DNA of 64,000 nucleotides from JBJMLO01 sp045805265 (GTDB lineage Bacteria; Actinomycetota; UBA4738; JACQTL01), in assembly GCA_045805265.1 (NCBI GenBank), contig JBJMLO010000024.1, forward strand, positions 221,186 through 285,185, in the 5' to 3' direction. Positions 57,726-64,000 of the stretch are shown here, one piece after another; the first letter of the stretch is position 1; every line of letters starts with the position of its first letter. Position numbers and translations under genes: made by a program. The notes beneath the pieces were generated by a model. It saw nothing but the letters and a program-made list of their open reading frames with translations, was not told where the DNA came from and ran no database searches.

Positions 57726-57923
57726 TTATCGATTCGTGGCCCGCGGACGGACGCCGACGGCGAGTGCCACCTGAGTCAGGTCAGAGCGCAGCCGGTCCAG
57801 TCGCTCCTCCACACGGTCGATTCGCCGATCGATCGAGTCGAACCGACCCTTCCCGAACCAGGCGAGAAGGGCTCCGACCGCCGCGATGACGGTGGCGTTG
57901 ATGGCGGTGCTGGCGACGTCCAT
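57726..57923 (-). CDS. Small membrane coiled-coil protein, SDLTQVALAVG family (copy 2)
   Basis: A 65-aa protein: membrane helix AINATVIAAVGALLAWFGKG (about 6-25), coiled coil FDSIDRRIDRVEERLDRL, then LRSDLTQVALAVGVRPRA. ATG at 57923 follows GGAGAGG by 11 nt within a 23-bp sequence repeated before copy 4. It is divergent from the large cyclase gene. Probably a small membrane-anchored oligomer; role unknown. Confidence 0.7.
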   Translation of the reverse strand: MDVASTAINATVIAAVGALLAWFGKGRFDSIDRRIDRVEERLDRLRSDLTQVALAVGVRPRATNR

Positions 57924-57932
57924 CAATCGAGG

Positions 57933-57955
57933 TTCCTCTCCGGGGGAGGAACGGG
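57933..57955. repeat. Conserved 23-bp leader element, copy A
   Basis: A 23-bp sequence with core TCTCCGGGGGAGGAACGGG, identical to 63100-63122. It can form a 7-bp stem here (GTTCCTC/GAGGAAC) and contains the ribosome-binding site of the coiled-coil gene on the minus strand, so the stem could control translation. Confidence 0.7.
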
Positions 57956-58056
57956 ATTCCACTCAGTCGTCCGAAGGTTAGCAGCAGGCACCGACGGCTT
58001 TCTGTGGGGCCACGCCAGCGATCCCCTTCGGGGTTTCCGGTGGTCTGCCGTCCCCC

Positions 58057-58062
58057 TACACT
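58057..58062 (+). promoter_or_regulatory. Putative -10 element (TACACT) before the cyclase gene
   Basis: TACACT ends 9 nt before ATG 58072; no ribosome-binding site follows, so a leaderless transcript is likely. Confidence 0.4.
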
Positions 58063-58071
58063 CGCGTCTTG

Positions 58072-61000
58072 ATGGTGTGTCCGGCGTGTGGGGAGGAGAA
58101 CCCCGAGCGCGCGCGGTTCTGCCTGGCCTGCGGGACGGCGCTCGGCGCGCGGCAGGCCGCCCCGGCCGCCGAGGTCCGGAAGACGGTCACCGTGGTGTTC
58201 TCCGACGTGACCGGCTCGACGGCAATCGGGGAGCGGCTGGACCCGGAGTCCCTCCGGCGGGTGATGTCCCGGTACTTCGACGAGATGCGCGACGCCGTCG
58301 CGGCGCACGGCGGCGTGGTGGAGAAGTTCATCGGCGATGCCGTGATGGCGGTGTTCGGCGTCCCGCGCGTGCACGAGGACGACGCGCTGCGCGCGGTGCG
58401 GGCCGCGGTGGAGATGCGCGCGCGACTGGCAGCACTCAACGAGGAGCTGGAGCGCGACCGCGGGGTCTCGCTGGAGGTCCGCACGGGTGTGAACACCGGC
58501 GAGGTAGTGTCAGGCGACGCGGAGGCTGGGCAGCGACTCGTCACGGGCGACGCCGTGAACGTGGCCGCCCGGCTGGAGCAGGCGGCGGCGCCGGGCGAGA
58601 TCCTGCTTGGCGCGGGGACGTACTCGCTGGTCCGCGACGCCGTGGATGCGACGCCGCTCCCCGAGCCGCTGGCGTTGAAGGGCAAGGCCGAGCCGGTCCC
58701 CGCGTTCCGCCTGCTTGCCGTGACGCCAGGCGCCAGCGGGCACGCGCGGCGCCTGGACTCGCCGATGGTCGGCCGGGAGCGTCACCGGCGGCTCCTTGAC
58801 GAGGCCTTCGAACAGGCCGTCGCCGAGCGGGTCTGCTACCTGTTCACCGTCCTCGGCTCGGCCGGCGTTGGGAAGTCGCGGCTGGTGAACGAGTTCCTGG
58901 CCAAGGCCGGGCCGGACACGGCGAGGGTGCTGTACGGCCGGTGCCTCTCCTACGGCGACGGCATCACGTTCTGGCCGCTCGCGGAGGTCTTCAAGGAGGC
59001 CGCCGGCATCGCGGACCGCGAGCCCGCCGAGGACGCGCTGAGGAAGCTCGAGGCGCTGGTGGCGGCCGACCAGGAAGGGCCGGCGCTGGCTGCCCAGATC
59101 GCCGGGCTGATCGGGCTCGCTCCGGCCGGCGCGCCTGCCGACGAGGCGGCGCGCGGGGTCCGCCGGGCCTTCGAGGTCATGGCCGCCGAACGGCCGCTCG
59201 TGGTCGTGTTCGACGACATCCACTGGGCGCAGCCCGCGTTCCTCGACCTGGTCGACCACCTGGCGGACTGGACGCGGGACGCGCCGATCCTGCTGATCTG
59301 CCTGGCCCGCCAGGAGCTGCTCGAGGCCCGGCCGGCGTGGGCGGGCGGCAAGCACGCCGCCACGACGATCCAGCTCGAGCCGCTCTCCGACGACGAGAGC
59401 GCGGCGCTGATCGCGAACCTGGTGGGATCGGCCGGGCTCGACGAGGTCGCCGCGCGGCGGATCCTGGCCGCCGCCGAGGGCAACCCGCTGTTCGTCGAGG
59501 AGATGCTGGAGATGCTCATCGACGACGGCCGGCTGGTGCGCCGCAACAGCCACTGGGAGCCGGCCGGCGAGCTGAGCGACGTGACCGTGCCGCCGACCAT
59601 CCAGGCGCTGCTCGCCGCGCGCCTCGAGCGGCTCGGTTCCGAGGAACGTTCGGTCATGGAACGCGGGGCCGTCGAGGGCAAGGTGTTCCATCGCGGCGCC
59701 GTCCTGGAGCTGGCGCCCGAGCGGGCCCGGGCGGGAGTGGCCGCGAACCTCCTGTCCCTCGTCCGCAAGGAGCTCGTCCGCCCCGACCGCGCGACGTTCG
59801 CCGGCGAGGAGGCCTTCCGGTTCCGGCACCTGCTGATCCGCGACGCCGCGTACCAGTCGATGCCGAAGGAGACGCGGGCCGACCTCCACGAGCGGTTCGC
59901 CGCCTGGCTGGAGCGCGTCGCCGGGGACCGGCCGGCGGAGTATCAGGAGATCGTCGCGTATCACCTCGAACAGGCGTACCGGTACCGGGAGGAGCTGGGC
60001 CCGGTCGACGACGCCGCGCGGGCGCTCGCCCGCCGCGCGTCCGACGGGCTGACCGCCGGGGCGGAGCTGGCCATGGGGCGCGGCGACGTCCGGGCGGCCC
60101 GGAACCTGCTGGAGCGGGCGATCACGCTGCTGCCGGAGGGCGACCCAGCGCGGCGGTCCCGGCAGCCATTGCTGGGCAAGATGCTGTTCGAATCGGGGGA
60201 GATCGAGGCGGCGCACGAACTCCTGTCGCGGACAGCCGTGGACGCCGAGGCGGCCGGCGACCGGCAGGCCCGCGCCTGGGCTCGCGTGTTCGACCTGGAG
60301 GTCGAGGCGTCGCTGGGGTCCGAGTCCCAGGGGAGCGTCGTCGACGAGGCCCGCGGGCTCATCGAGGAGTTCGAGGCGCTCGGCGACGAGCGAGGAGCCG
60401 TGCACGCGGCCGTCGTGGCCGGGCAGTTCCTGTTCTTCCTGGGCCGGTGCCGCGAGGCCGTGGAGCTGCTGACCGAGACACGCGGCCGAGCGGCGTCCGC
60501 CGGGCTCCGAGTCGAGCTCATGAACGCGACCTGGTGGGAGATGACCGCGATGTTCTTCGGCCCGGCACCGGTGAGCGAGGCCGAAGTCCGTCTGGCGGAG
60601 ATCGAGGCGGATCCGACCAAGAGCCGATTGACCGAGGCGTGGCTCCTGCGGAGCCGGGCCAGGTTCGCGTGGCTGCAGGGGCGGTTCGACGAGGGCCGCG
60701 AGATGATCGACGCGTGGATGGAGGTGGAACGGGAGCTCGGGCGCACCACCCGGCTGGCGTCCGCCGGCGGCCACCTCTCCGGGCCCCTGGAGCTCGCCGC
60801 GGGCCGCTATCCGGAGGCCGTGGCCCTGCTCCGCGCGGGCTACGAGGCGCAGCGTGCCCTCGGCGACCGCGGTTACTCGGCGACGGCCGCGGGAAGTCTG
60901 GCCCACGCGTTGCTGGAGACCGGGGACTACCAGGAGGCAGAGCGCTACGCCCGCCTGGCCATCGACAACTCGAGCGAGGACGACTTCGATGCGAAGGTCG

Positions 61001-61278
61001 CAGGCAGCGCCGCCCTCGCCGTGGCGCTCGCCCGGTCCGGCGACGTCGAGGCGGGGCTCGAACTCGCCGCGCAAGCGGTCGCCCTGGTCCGCCGCACCGA
61101 CTACGTCCTGAACCACGCGGAGGCCCTGGTGGACCAAGCCCGGGTGATGGCGATGGCAGGCCGGGCGGAGGAAGCCTCGTCCGCAGTCACCGAGGCGATC
61201 GAGCTCCTCGAAGGCAAGGAGGCCTGGGCACTGGCGGACCGCGCCCGCGGAGCCGCCGCCGCGCTCGCCCCGGACTGA
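58072..61278 (+). CDS. Class III adenylate/guanylate cyclase - AAA ATPase - TPR protein with zinc ribbon
   Basis: A 1068-aa paralogue of the protein at 15.6-19.2 kb. One zinc ribbon (C3-x2-C6, C17-x2-C20), cyclase domain (about 37-215), AAA/STAND ATPase (Walker A LGSAGVGKS, 261-269; Walker B VVVFDDIHWAQ), TPR-rich C-terminal half (about 640-1060). The cyclase keeps metal Asp45 and Asp89, Lys85 of EKFIGDA, Asp160, and Asn163/Arg167 of VNVAAR, so it should be active. It is probably a signal-responsive source of cAMP or cGMP. It is flanked on both sides by small coiled-coil proteins of one family on the opposite strand. Confidence 0.87.
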   Translation: MVCPACGEENPERARFCLACGTALGARQAAPAAEVRKTVTVVFSDVTGSTAIGERLDPESLRRVMSRYFDEMRDAVAAHGGVVEKFIGDAVMAVFGVPRVHEDDALRAVRAAVEMRARLAALNEELERDRGVSLEVRTGVNTGEVVSGDAEAGQRLVTGDAVNVAARLEQAAAPGEILLGAGTYSLVRDAVDATPLPEPLALKGKAEPVPAFRLLAVTPGASGHARRLDSPMVGRERHRRLLDEAFEQAVAERVCYLFTVLGSAGVGKSRLVNEFLAKAGPDTARVLYGRCLSYGDGITFWPLAEVFKEAAGIADREPAEDALRKLEALVAADQEGPALAAQIAGLIGLAPAGAPADEAARGVRRAFEVMAAERPLVVVFDDIHWAQPAFLDLVDHLADWTRDAPILLICLARQELLEARPAWAGGKHAATTIQLEPLSDDESAALIANLVGSAGLDEVAARRILAAAEGNPLFVEEMLEMLIDDGRLVRRNSHWEPAGELSDVTVPPTIQALLAARLERLGSEERSVMERGAVEGKVFHRGAVLELAPERARAGVAANLLSLVRKELVRPDRATFAGEEAFRFRHLLIRDAAYQSMPKETRADLHERFAAWLERVAGDRPAEYQEIVAYHLEQAYRYREELGPVDDAARALARRASDGLTAGAELAMGRGDVRAARNLLERAITLLPEGDPARRSRQPLLGKMLFESGEIEAAHELLSRTAVDAEAAGDRQARAWARVFDLEVEASLGSESQGSVVDEARGLIEEFEALGDERGAVHAAVVAGQFLFFLGRCREAVELLTETRGRAASAGLRVELMNATWWEMTAMFFGPAPVSEAEVRLAEIEADPTKSRLTEAWLLRSRARFAWLQGRFDEGREMIDAWMEVERELGRTTRLASAGGHLSGPLELAAGRYPEAVALLRAGYEAQRALGDRGYSATAAGSLAHALLETGDYQEAERYARLAIDNSSEDDFDAKVAGSAALAVALARSGDVEAGLELAAQAVALVRRTDYVLNHAEALVDQARVMAMAGRAEEASSAVTEAIELLEGKEAWALADRARGAAAALAPD

Positions 61279-61297
61279 GGAGCGTTGCGCCGGCCGC

Positions 61298-61597
61298 TCA
61301 GGCGTTCGTCGGTCGAGGTCGGACTCCGACCGCGAGGGCCACCTGGGTGAGATCGGATCGCGTCGCGTCGACCGTCGCCTGCATGGCATCCATCGGCGAT
61401 CCAGTCGTTCCCCCCAGCCGGTCGATCCGCTGATCAACCGCGTCGAACCGGGGATCAACTGCGTCGAAGCGCAACAGGAGCTTGTTCGACCCGGGCGTGA
61501 TTAGCAGCTCCCAACCCTTGGGGGGATCCAGCTGGTCTCTCCGCCATTCTCCAGCGGTGCCGGGCTCCTTGCCGGTGCTCTTGGGCTTGACCAGCAC
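61298..61597 (-). CDS. Small coiled-coil protein, SDLTQVALAVG family (copy 3)
   Basis: A 99-aa frame. The N-terminal part (VKPKSTGKEP..., KGWELLITPGSNKLLLRF) is unlike the other copies and lacks a membrane helix; the coiled coil RFDAVDPRFDAVDQRIDRL and the end RSDLTQVALAVGVRPRPTNA match copies 2 and 4 closely. GTG start without clear ribosome-binding site, so the N-terminus is uncertain. It converges on the cyclase gene. Confidence 0.6.
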   Translation of the reverse strand: MLVKPKSTGKEPGTAGEWRRDQLDPPKGWELLITPGSNKLLLRFDAVDPRFDAVDQRIDRLGGTTGSPMDAMQATVDATRSDLTQVALAVGVRPRPTNA

Positions 61598-61633
61598 GTC
61601 GGCTGCCGGCCCCCCCGGCGCCTCGGGGCGCGA

Positions 61634-62032
61634 TCAGGAGTGCAGGAACTCGACGTCCGCGTGGGCTCGTGCCGCCCGGGCGAGGCGCCGGTCGGAGGTG
61701 AGGAGCGTCGCGCCGAGGCCCGCGGCGAGCACCACATAGAGGGCGTCGTAGACGGTGAGGTTCCGGATCAGTCCGAACGCAAAGGACAGGAGCGGTGCGT
61801 GCGGGTACCGGATCAGGGGCAGCGCGGTGAGCTGGTCGATGGCCAGCCTGGCGCGAGTCTCACCGATCTGCCGGGTGAGCACGTACCGATGCAGCACCTG
61901 ACCCACCTCCGCGTCGAGGAGGTGGGGGACGTGCGCCTCGCGCTCCTCGCGCAGTCGCCGTTGCACGAGCTCGGCGCGGGGAGGGATGTCGAGGAGGAGG
62001 TCGAGCACGGCCGAGGCATCGAGGACGATCAC
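61634..62032 (-). CDS. vapC: VapC-family PIN-domain toxin
   Basis: A 132-aa PIN-domain RNase. The acidic metal-binding residues are Asp5 (MIVLDASA), Glu42 (DAEVGQVL), Asp96 (TVYDALYV) and Asp114 (TSDRRLA), all four present. VapC toxins cut tRNA or rRNA. It starts 17 bp after the vapB stop. Likely functional. Confidence 0.9.
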   Translation of the reverse strand: MIVLDASAVLDLLLDIPPRAELVQRRLREEREAHVPHLLDAEVGQVLHRYVLTRQIGETRARLAIDQLTALPLIRYPHAPLLSFAFGLIRNLTVYDALYVVLAAGLGATLLTSDRRLARAARAHADVEFLHS

Positions 62033-62049
62033 GGCGGTCCGACTCCCCG

Positions 62050-62280
62050 TTATCGTGCGTCGCGTTCGGCGCGCACGGCGGAAGCTGGATCGTCCCTGAG
62101 GTGGACGGGCCCCTGGGCCTCGATGGCGTTCAGAATCTCCTCGAGCGTGGGCCGGGCGGCGACCGCCGCCATCTCGCGGAGCAGGTAGTCCGACAAGGAG
62201 AGACCCTCCGCGGCCGCCCTGACCTTCAAGGAGCGATGCAGATCGTCCGGAACGTTGCGGATCTGAATCATCCGGCTCAT
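62050..62280 (-). CDS. vapB: VapB/FitA-type antitoxin
   Basis: A 76-aa ribbon-helix-helix antitoxin: IQIRNVPDDLHRSLKVRAAAEGLSLSDYLLREM DNA-binding part split as a beta strand (4-8) and two helices, then a toxin-binding tail. ATG 62280 or the internal ATG 62271 may start the protein. TTAATG just upstream may be part of the promoter. Confidence 0.85.
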   Translation of the reverse strand: MSRMIQIRNVPDDLHRSLKVRAAAEGLSLSDYLLREMAAVAARPTLEEILNAIEAQGPVHLRDDPASAVRAERDAR

Positions 62281-62388
62281 GCGCAGCACATTAACTCATG
62301 CGCCACACATGAATGGCCGAGCCCTCATACCCCGGCCCGGCGTTCGGCTAGGGTGGCCGCGCCGATCGGCGGGAGGTTGAGTCTTCGA

Positions 62389-62772
62389 ATGGCGACCGAG
62401 GAACGAGTGGGTCCCGCCGCCGAGCTCCCGCCGGGCACGGTGACCGGCGCGGGCAGGTGGGCGGTCGGGAACTCCGGCGGCGAGTACTTCGCCGTCACCA
62501 GGCGGTGTCGGCACCTGTTCGCGGACCTCGCGAAGGGCCGCATCGACAAGCGGGACGGCTGCCTGGTGTGCCCGTGGCACGGGTCGAAGTACGACGTCAG
62601 GACGGGCCGGATGGTCCGGGGGCCGCAGGGCGTGTTCGCGAAGATTCCCGGCCTCGGCCCGGCCTACCGGGCCCTGACGGCGGTCGTTCCGCTCGGCCGA
62701 GGCGAAGTCGTCGACCGCGACGGCACGCTGTACGTCCGAGGCCGCGGATCCGGCGGGCACTCGGGCGCCTGA
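62389..62772 (+). CDS. Rieske-type [2Fe-2S] protein
   Basis: A 127-aa Rieske protein. Ligand boxes are C40-R-H42 and C61-P-W-H64; RIDKRDGCLVCPWHGSKYDV is typical of ferredoxin-like Rieske proteins. A ~45-residue C-terminal part follows. No membrane segment. GGGAGG lies 12 nt before ATG 62389; TAGGGT about 40 bp upstream may be the -10. The electron partner is unknown. Confidence 0.85.
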   Translation: MATEERVGPAAELPPGTVTGAGRWAVGNSGGEYFAVTRRCRHLFADLAKGRIDKRDGCLVCPWHGSKYDVRTGRMVRGPQGVFAKIPGLGPAYRALTAVVPLGRGEVVDRDGTLYVRGRGSGGHSGA

Positions 62773-62808
62773 GCGAGCTCGATCTGGCGAAGGCGGGAGT
62801 CGCGAGGG

Positions 62809-63093
62809 TCAGCGTTCCGTTGCCCGTGGCCTGACCCCGACGGCCAGCGCCACCTGGGTGAGATCCGATCGCATCGCGTCGATCGTCGCCTGCATGGCAT
62901 CCATCCGCCGATCCAGCCGCACTTCCAGCCGGTCGAACCGCTGATCGATCCCGTTGAACCGCTGATCGACCGCGTCGAATCGAGCCCCGAACTCTTGCCG
63001 CAGGGCCTCGAACTGGCCCTTGCCGAGCCACGCCAGGATCAGGCCCATCGCCGCGACGACCGCGGTGCTGATGGCGGTGGTGACCACGCCCAT
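62809..63093 (-). CDS. Small membrane coiled-coil protein, SDLTQVALAVG family (copy 4)
   Basis: A 94-aa protein: membrane helix around AISTAVVAAMGLILAWLGKG (7-26), a long coiled coil with FDAVDQRFNGIDQRFDRLEV heptads, and the end MRSDLTQVALAVGVRPRATE. GGAGAGG precedes the ATG by 8 nt inside the repeated 23-bp leader. It is the longest and best-formed member of the family. Confidence 0.72.
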   Translation of the reverse strand: MGVVTTAISTAVVAAMGLILAWLGKGQFEALRQEFGARFDAVDQRFNGIDQRFDRLEVRLDRRMDAMQATIDAMRSDLTQVALAVGVRPRATER

Positions 63094-63099
63094 CGATGA

Positions 63100-63122
63100 T
63101 TCCTCTCCGGGGGAGGAACGGG
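63100..63122. repeat. Conserved 23-bp leader element, copy B
   Basis: Identical to 57933-57955. The next ~45 bp also resemble each other (AGCAGCxGGCACCGACxGC in both), so the leader was duplicated with the gene. Confidence 0.7.
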
Positions 63123-63132
63123 TTCCGCGCCT

Positions 63133-63333
63133 TCAGGTGAAGGGTAGCAGCGGGCACCGACAGCCTCCTCCCGGCTCCGCCGAAGGACGTTCCATCGCCG
63201 GCGCGGCCGACGGCGTAGACGCTGGTCCATGAGGCGTAGCGTTCAGCCCGGGGATCAGGAAGAACACGATGGCCAGGACTTGAGCGGCAGGCTGGCTGAG
63301 GTCGAAGGGCGTGGGCAAGGCTTGCGCGATCAC
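63133..63333 (-). CDS. Possible membrane-protein N-terminal fragment
   Basis: A GTG-started 66-codon frame: VIAQALPTPFDLSQPAAQVL then a hydrophobic segment AIVFFLIPGLNA, after which the sequence turns into Pro/Ala-rich shadow. The start looks like that of a small integral membrane protein truncated after its first helix. It may not be expressed. Confidence 0.35.
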   Translation of the reverse strand: MIAQALPTPFDLSQPAAQVLAIVFFLIPGLNATPHGPASTPSAAPAMERPSAEPGGGCRCPLLPFT

Positions 63334-63410
63334 CGCCCCGCGAACATAGCGAATGGGTGCGAGACGCCGAGGGGCTCGGAAGCGGCGGTCCCGGCCGCGC
63401 CGCCGCCGGG

Positions 63411-64000
63411 CTACAGGACGTCGATGCTGGTTGGCGATGAGTACCCGGAGGCCTGCCCGGTCCCCTGGCTCCGAACGCGTCCTCGGAAGGAGTAGTTGCC
63501 CTGTACGTTCGGCGTGAACGTCGTCTTGGCCTTGGTGACCCCGGTCTTGAACGACTGGAACGAGACGTTTCCGGGCCGCCTGATCTGCACGTCGTACACG
63601 TAGCCGGGCTCCGCGGCCTTCTGCGCCCACTTGATCGTGAACGCCGTCCCGAGGGGTGCGAAGGCCGGCGTCCGTCCGACCGGCACGTTCACGGTCCCCG
63701 TCATCGTCGCGGAGTGGTTCGGGTCCTTGCAGTGGTACGGGAAGCTCCCCGCGGCCGGGAAGACCATGATGAACTCGGTGCGGTCGGGCGGCGAGTACCC
63801 CGAGTCGAAGTAGTCGAGCCCCGACGACTCCGTCGCGGAGTGGTCGTGGGGCCCGATGAACCCCCACGAGACGCTGTCCCCCCGGTGGCCCACCTCGACG
63901 TTCCCGTCGCCGAAGGCGTTGTCGACCACGCCCACGTAGAAGTTGTAGAAGCCGCTGGGCAGCCGGAACCTCCGGGTGTCGGCCCCGCCACGAGCACGTC
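63411..64000 (-). CDS. Cupredoxin-domain protein (N-terminus outside window)
   Basis: About 196 codons are visible, open to the window end. A cupredoxin domain carries the type 1 copper ligands: His in GFIGPHDHS and Cys/His/Met in YHCKDPNHSATMTGTV. A ~85-residue beta-sandwich (fibronectin-III-like; FTIKWAQKAAEPGYVYDVQI) follows to the C-terminus. Plastocyanin-like electron carrier or copper-binding surface protein; a signal peptide is expected upstream of the window. Confidence 0.85.
   Translation of the reverse strand, partial: RARGGADTRRFRLPSGFYNFYVGVVDNAFGDGNVEVGHRGDSVSWGFIGPHDHSATESSGLDYFDSGYSPPDRTEFIMVFPAAGSFPYHCKDPNHSATMTGTVNVPVGRTPAFAPLGTAFTIKWAQKAAEPGYVYDVQIRRPGNVSFQSFKTGVTKAKTTFTPNVQGNYSFRGRVRSQGTGQASGYSSPTSIDVL

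Noticed and set aside
58510..61458. 982-codon minus-strand frame
   Set aside because: Antisense to the cyclase/AAA/TPR gene, with no recognisable motif.
1..64000. Prophage, integron or CRISPR-Cas system
   Set aside because: No integrase, phage structural gene, attC-like array or cas gene was seen on either strand.

Overview
High-GC DNA with dense, often overlapping genes, many GTG/TTG starts and TANNNT promoter elements placed just before start codons. Gene content (aerobic CO dehydrogenase cluster, group II truncated haemoglobin, GH65 phosphorylase with a beta-phosphoglucomutase-like HAD, cyclase/AAA/TPR giants, ECF41 sigma factor, AAC(2')-I type acetyltransferase) points to an actinobacterium (Actinomycetota), probably an uncultured soil or sediment lineage. 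The genus cannot be told from the sequence. No rRNA, tRNA, CRISPR array or intact insertion sequence was seen.

Layout. 0-3.2 kb: end of a CO dehydrogenase cluster (coxL end, coxM, coxD, coxE). 3.2-7.7 kb: Rieske protein, methyltransferase, two small proteins, SGNH lipoprotein, truncated haemoglobin, proline-rich membrane protein. 7.8-14.6 kb: carbohydrate block, GH65 phosphorylase and HAD mutase divergent from phosphoketolase and acetate kinase. 14.6-28.2 kb: hydrolase, cyclase/AAA/TPR regulator, membrane proteins, thioesterase, amidase divergent from an APC permease, and an XRE/AAA/TPR regulator followed by a cyclase remnant. 28.8-32.9 kb: three neighbouring genes carrying cyclic-nucleotide-binding (cNMP) domains: an MFS transporter, a stand-alone domain and a PLP decarboxylase. 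33-43 kb: aldo-keto reductase, delta-60 repeat protein, DrrAB-like exporter with a 55-aa membrane protein, MGT-type glycosyltransferase, GNAT, aminotransferase, ECF41 sigma factor and an AAC(2')-I homologue. Exact copies of the ECF41 promoter (TGTCACA-N16-CGTC) lie before both the sigma gene and the exporter operon. 43-48.2 kb: FIST protein, Phd/RelE-type pair, OsmC protein, BNR-repeat secreted protein.

48.2-52.7 kb is a breakage zone: an IS110 transposase remnant with an in-frame TAG, a 28-bp copy of the aldo-keto reductase 3' end, a compositionally different rraA-like/MFS pair, a second ECF sigma factor, and a 0.5-kb mosaic of five gene fragments. 52.7-64 kb holds a triple GT2 protein, a pair of conserved hypothetical genes, a MazE-like antitoxin with a frameshifted mazF, a second cyclase/AAA/TPR protein, vapBC, a second Rieske protein, a cupredoxin, and four paralogous small coiled-coil proteins on the minus strand sharing one C-terminal motif.

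How it may work together (inference): two predicted cyclases and three cNMP-domain proteins in one 64-kb window suggest local cyclic-nucleotide signalling acting on transport and amine metabolism, while the ECF41 sites suggest one sigma factor controls itself and a drug-type exporter.
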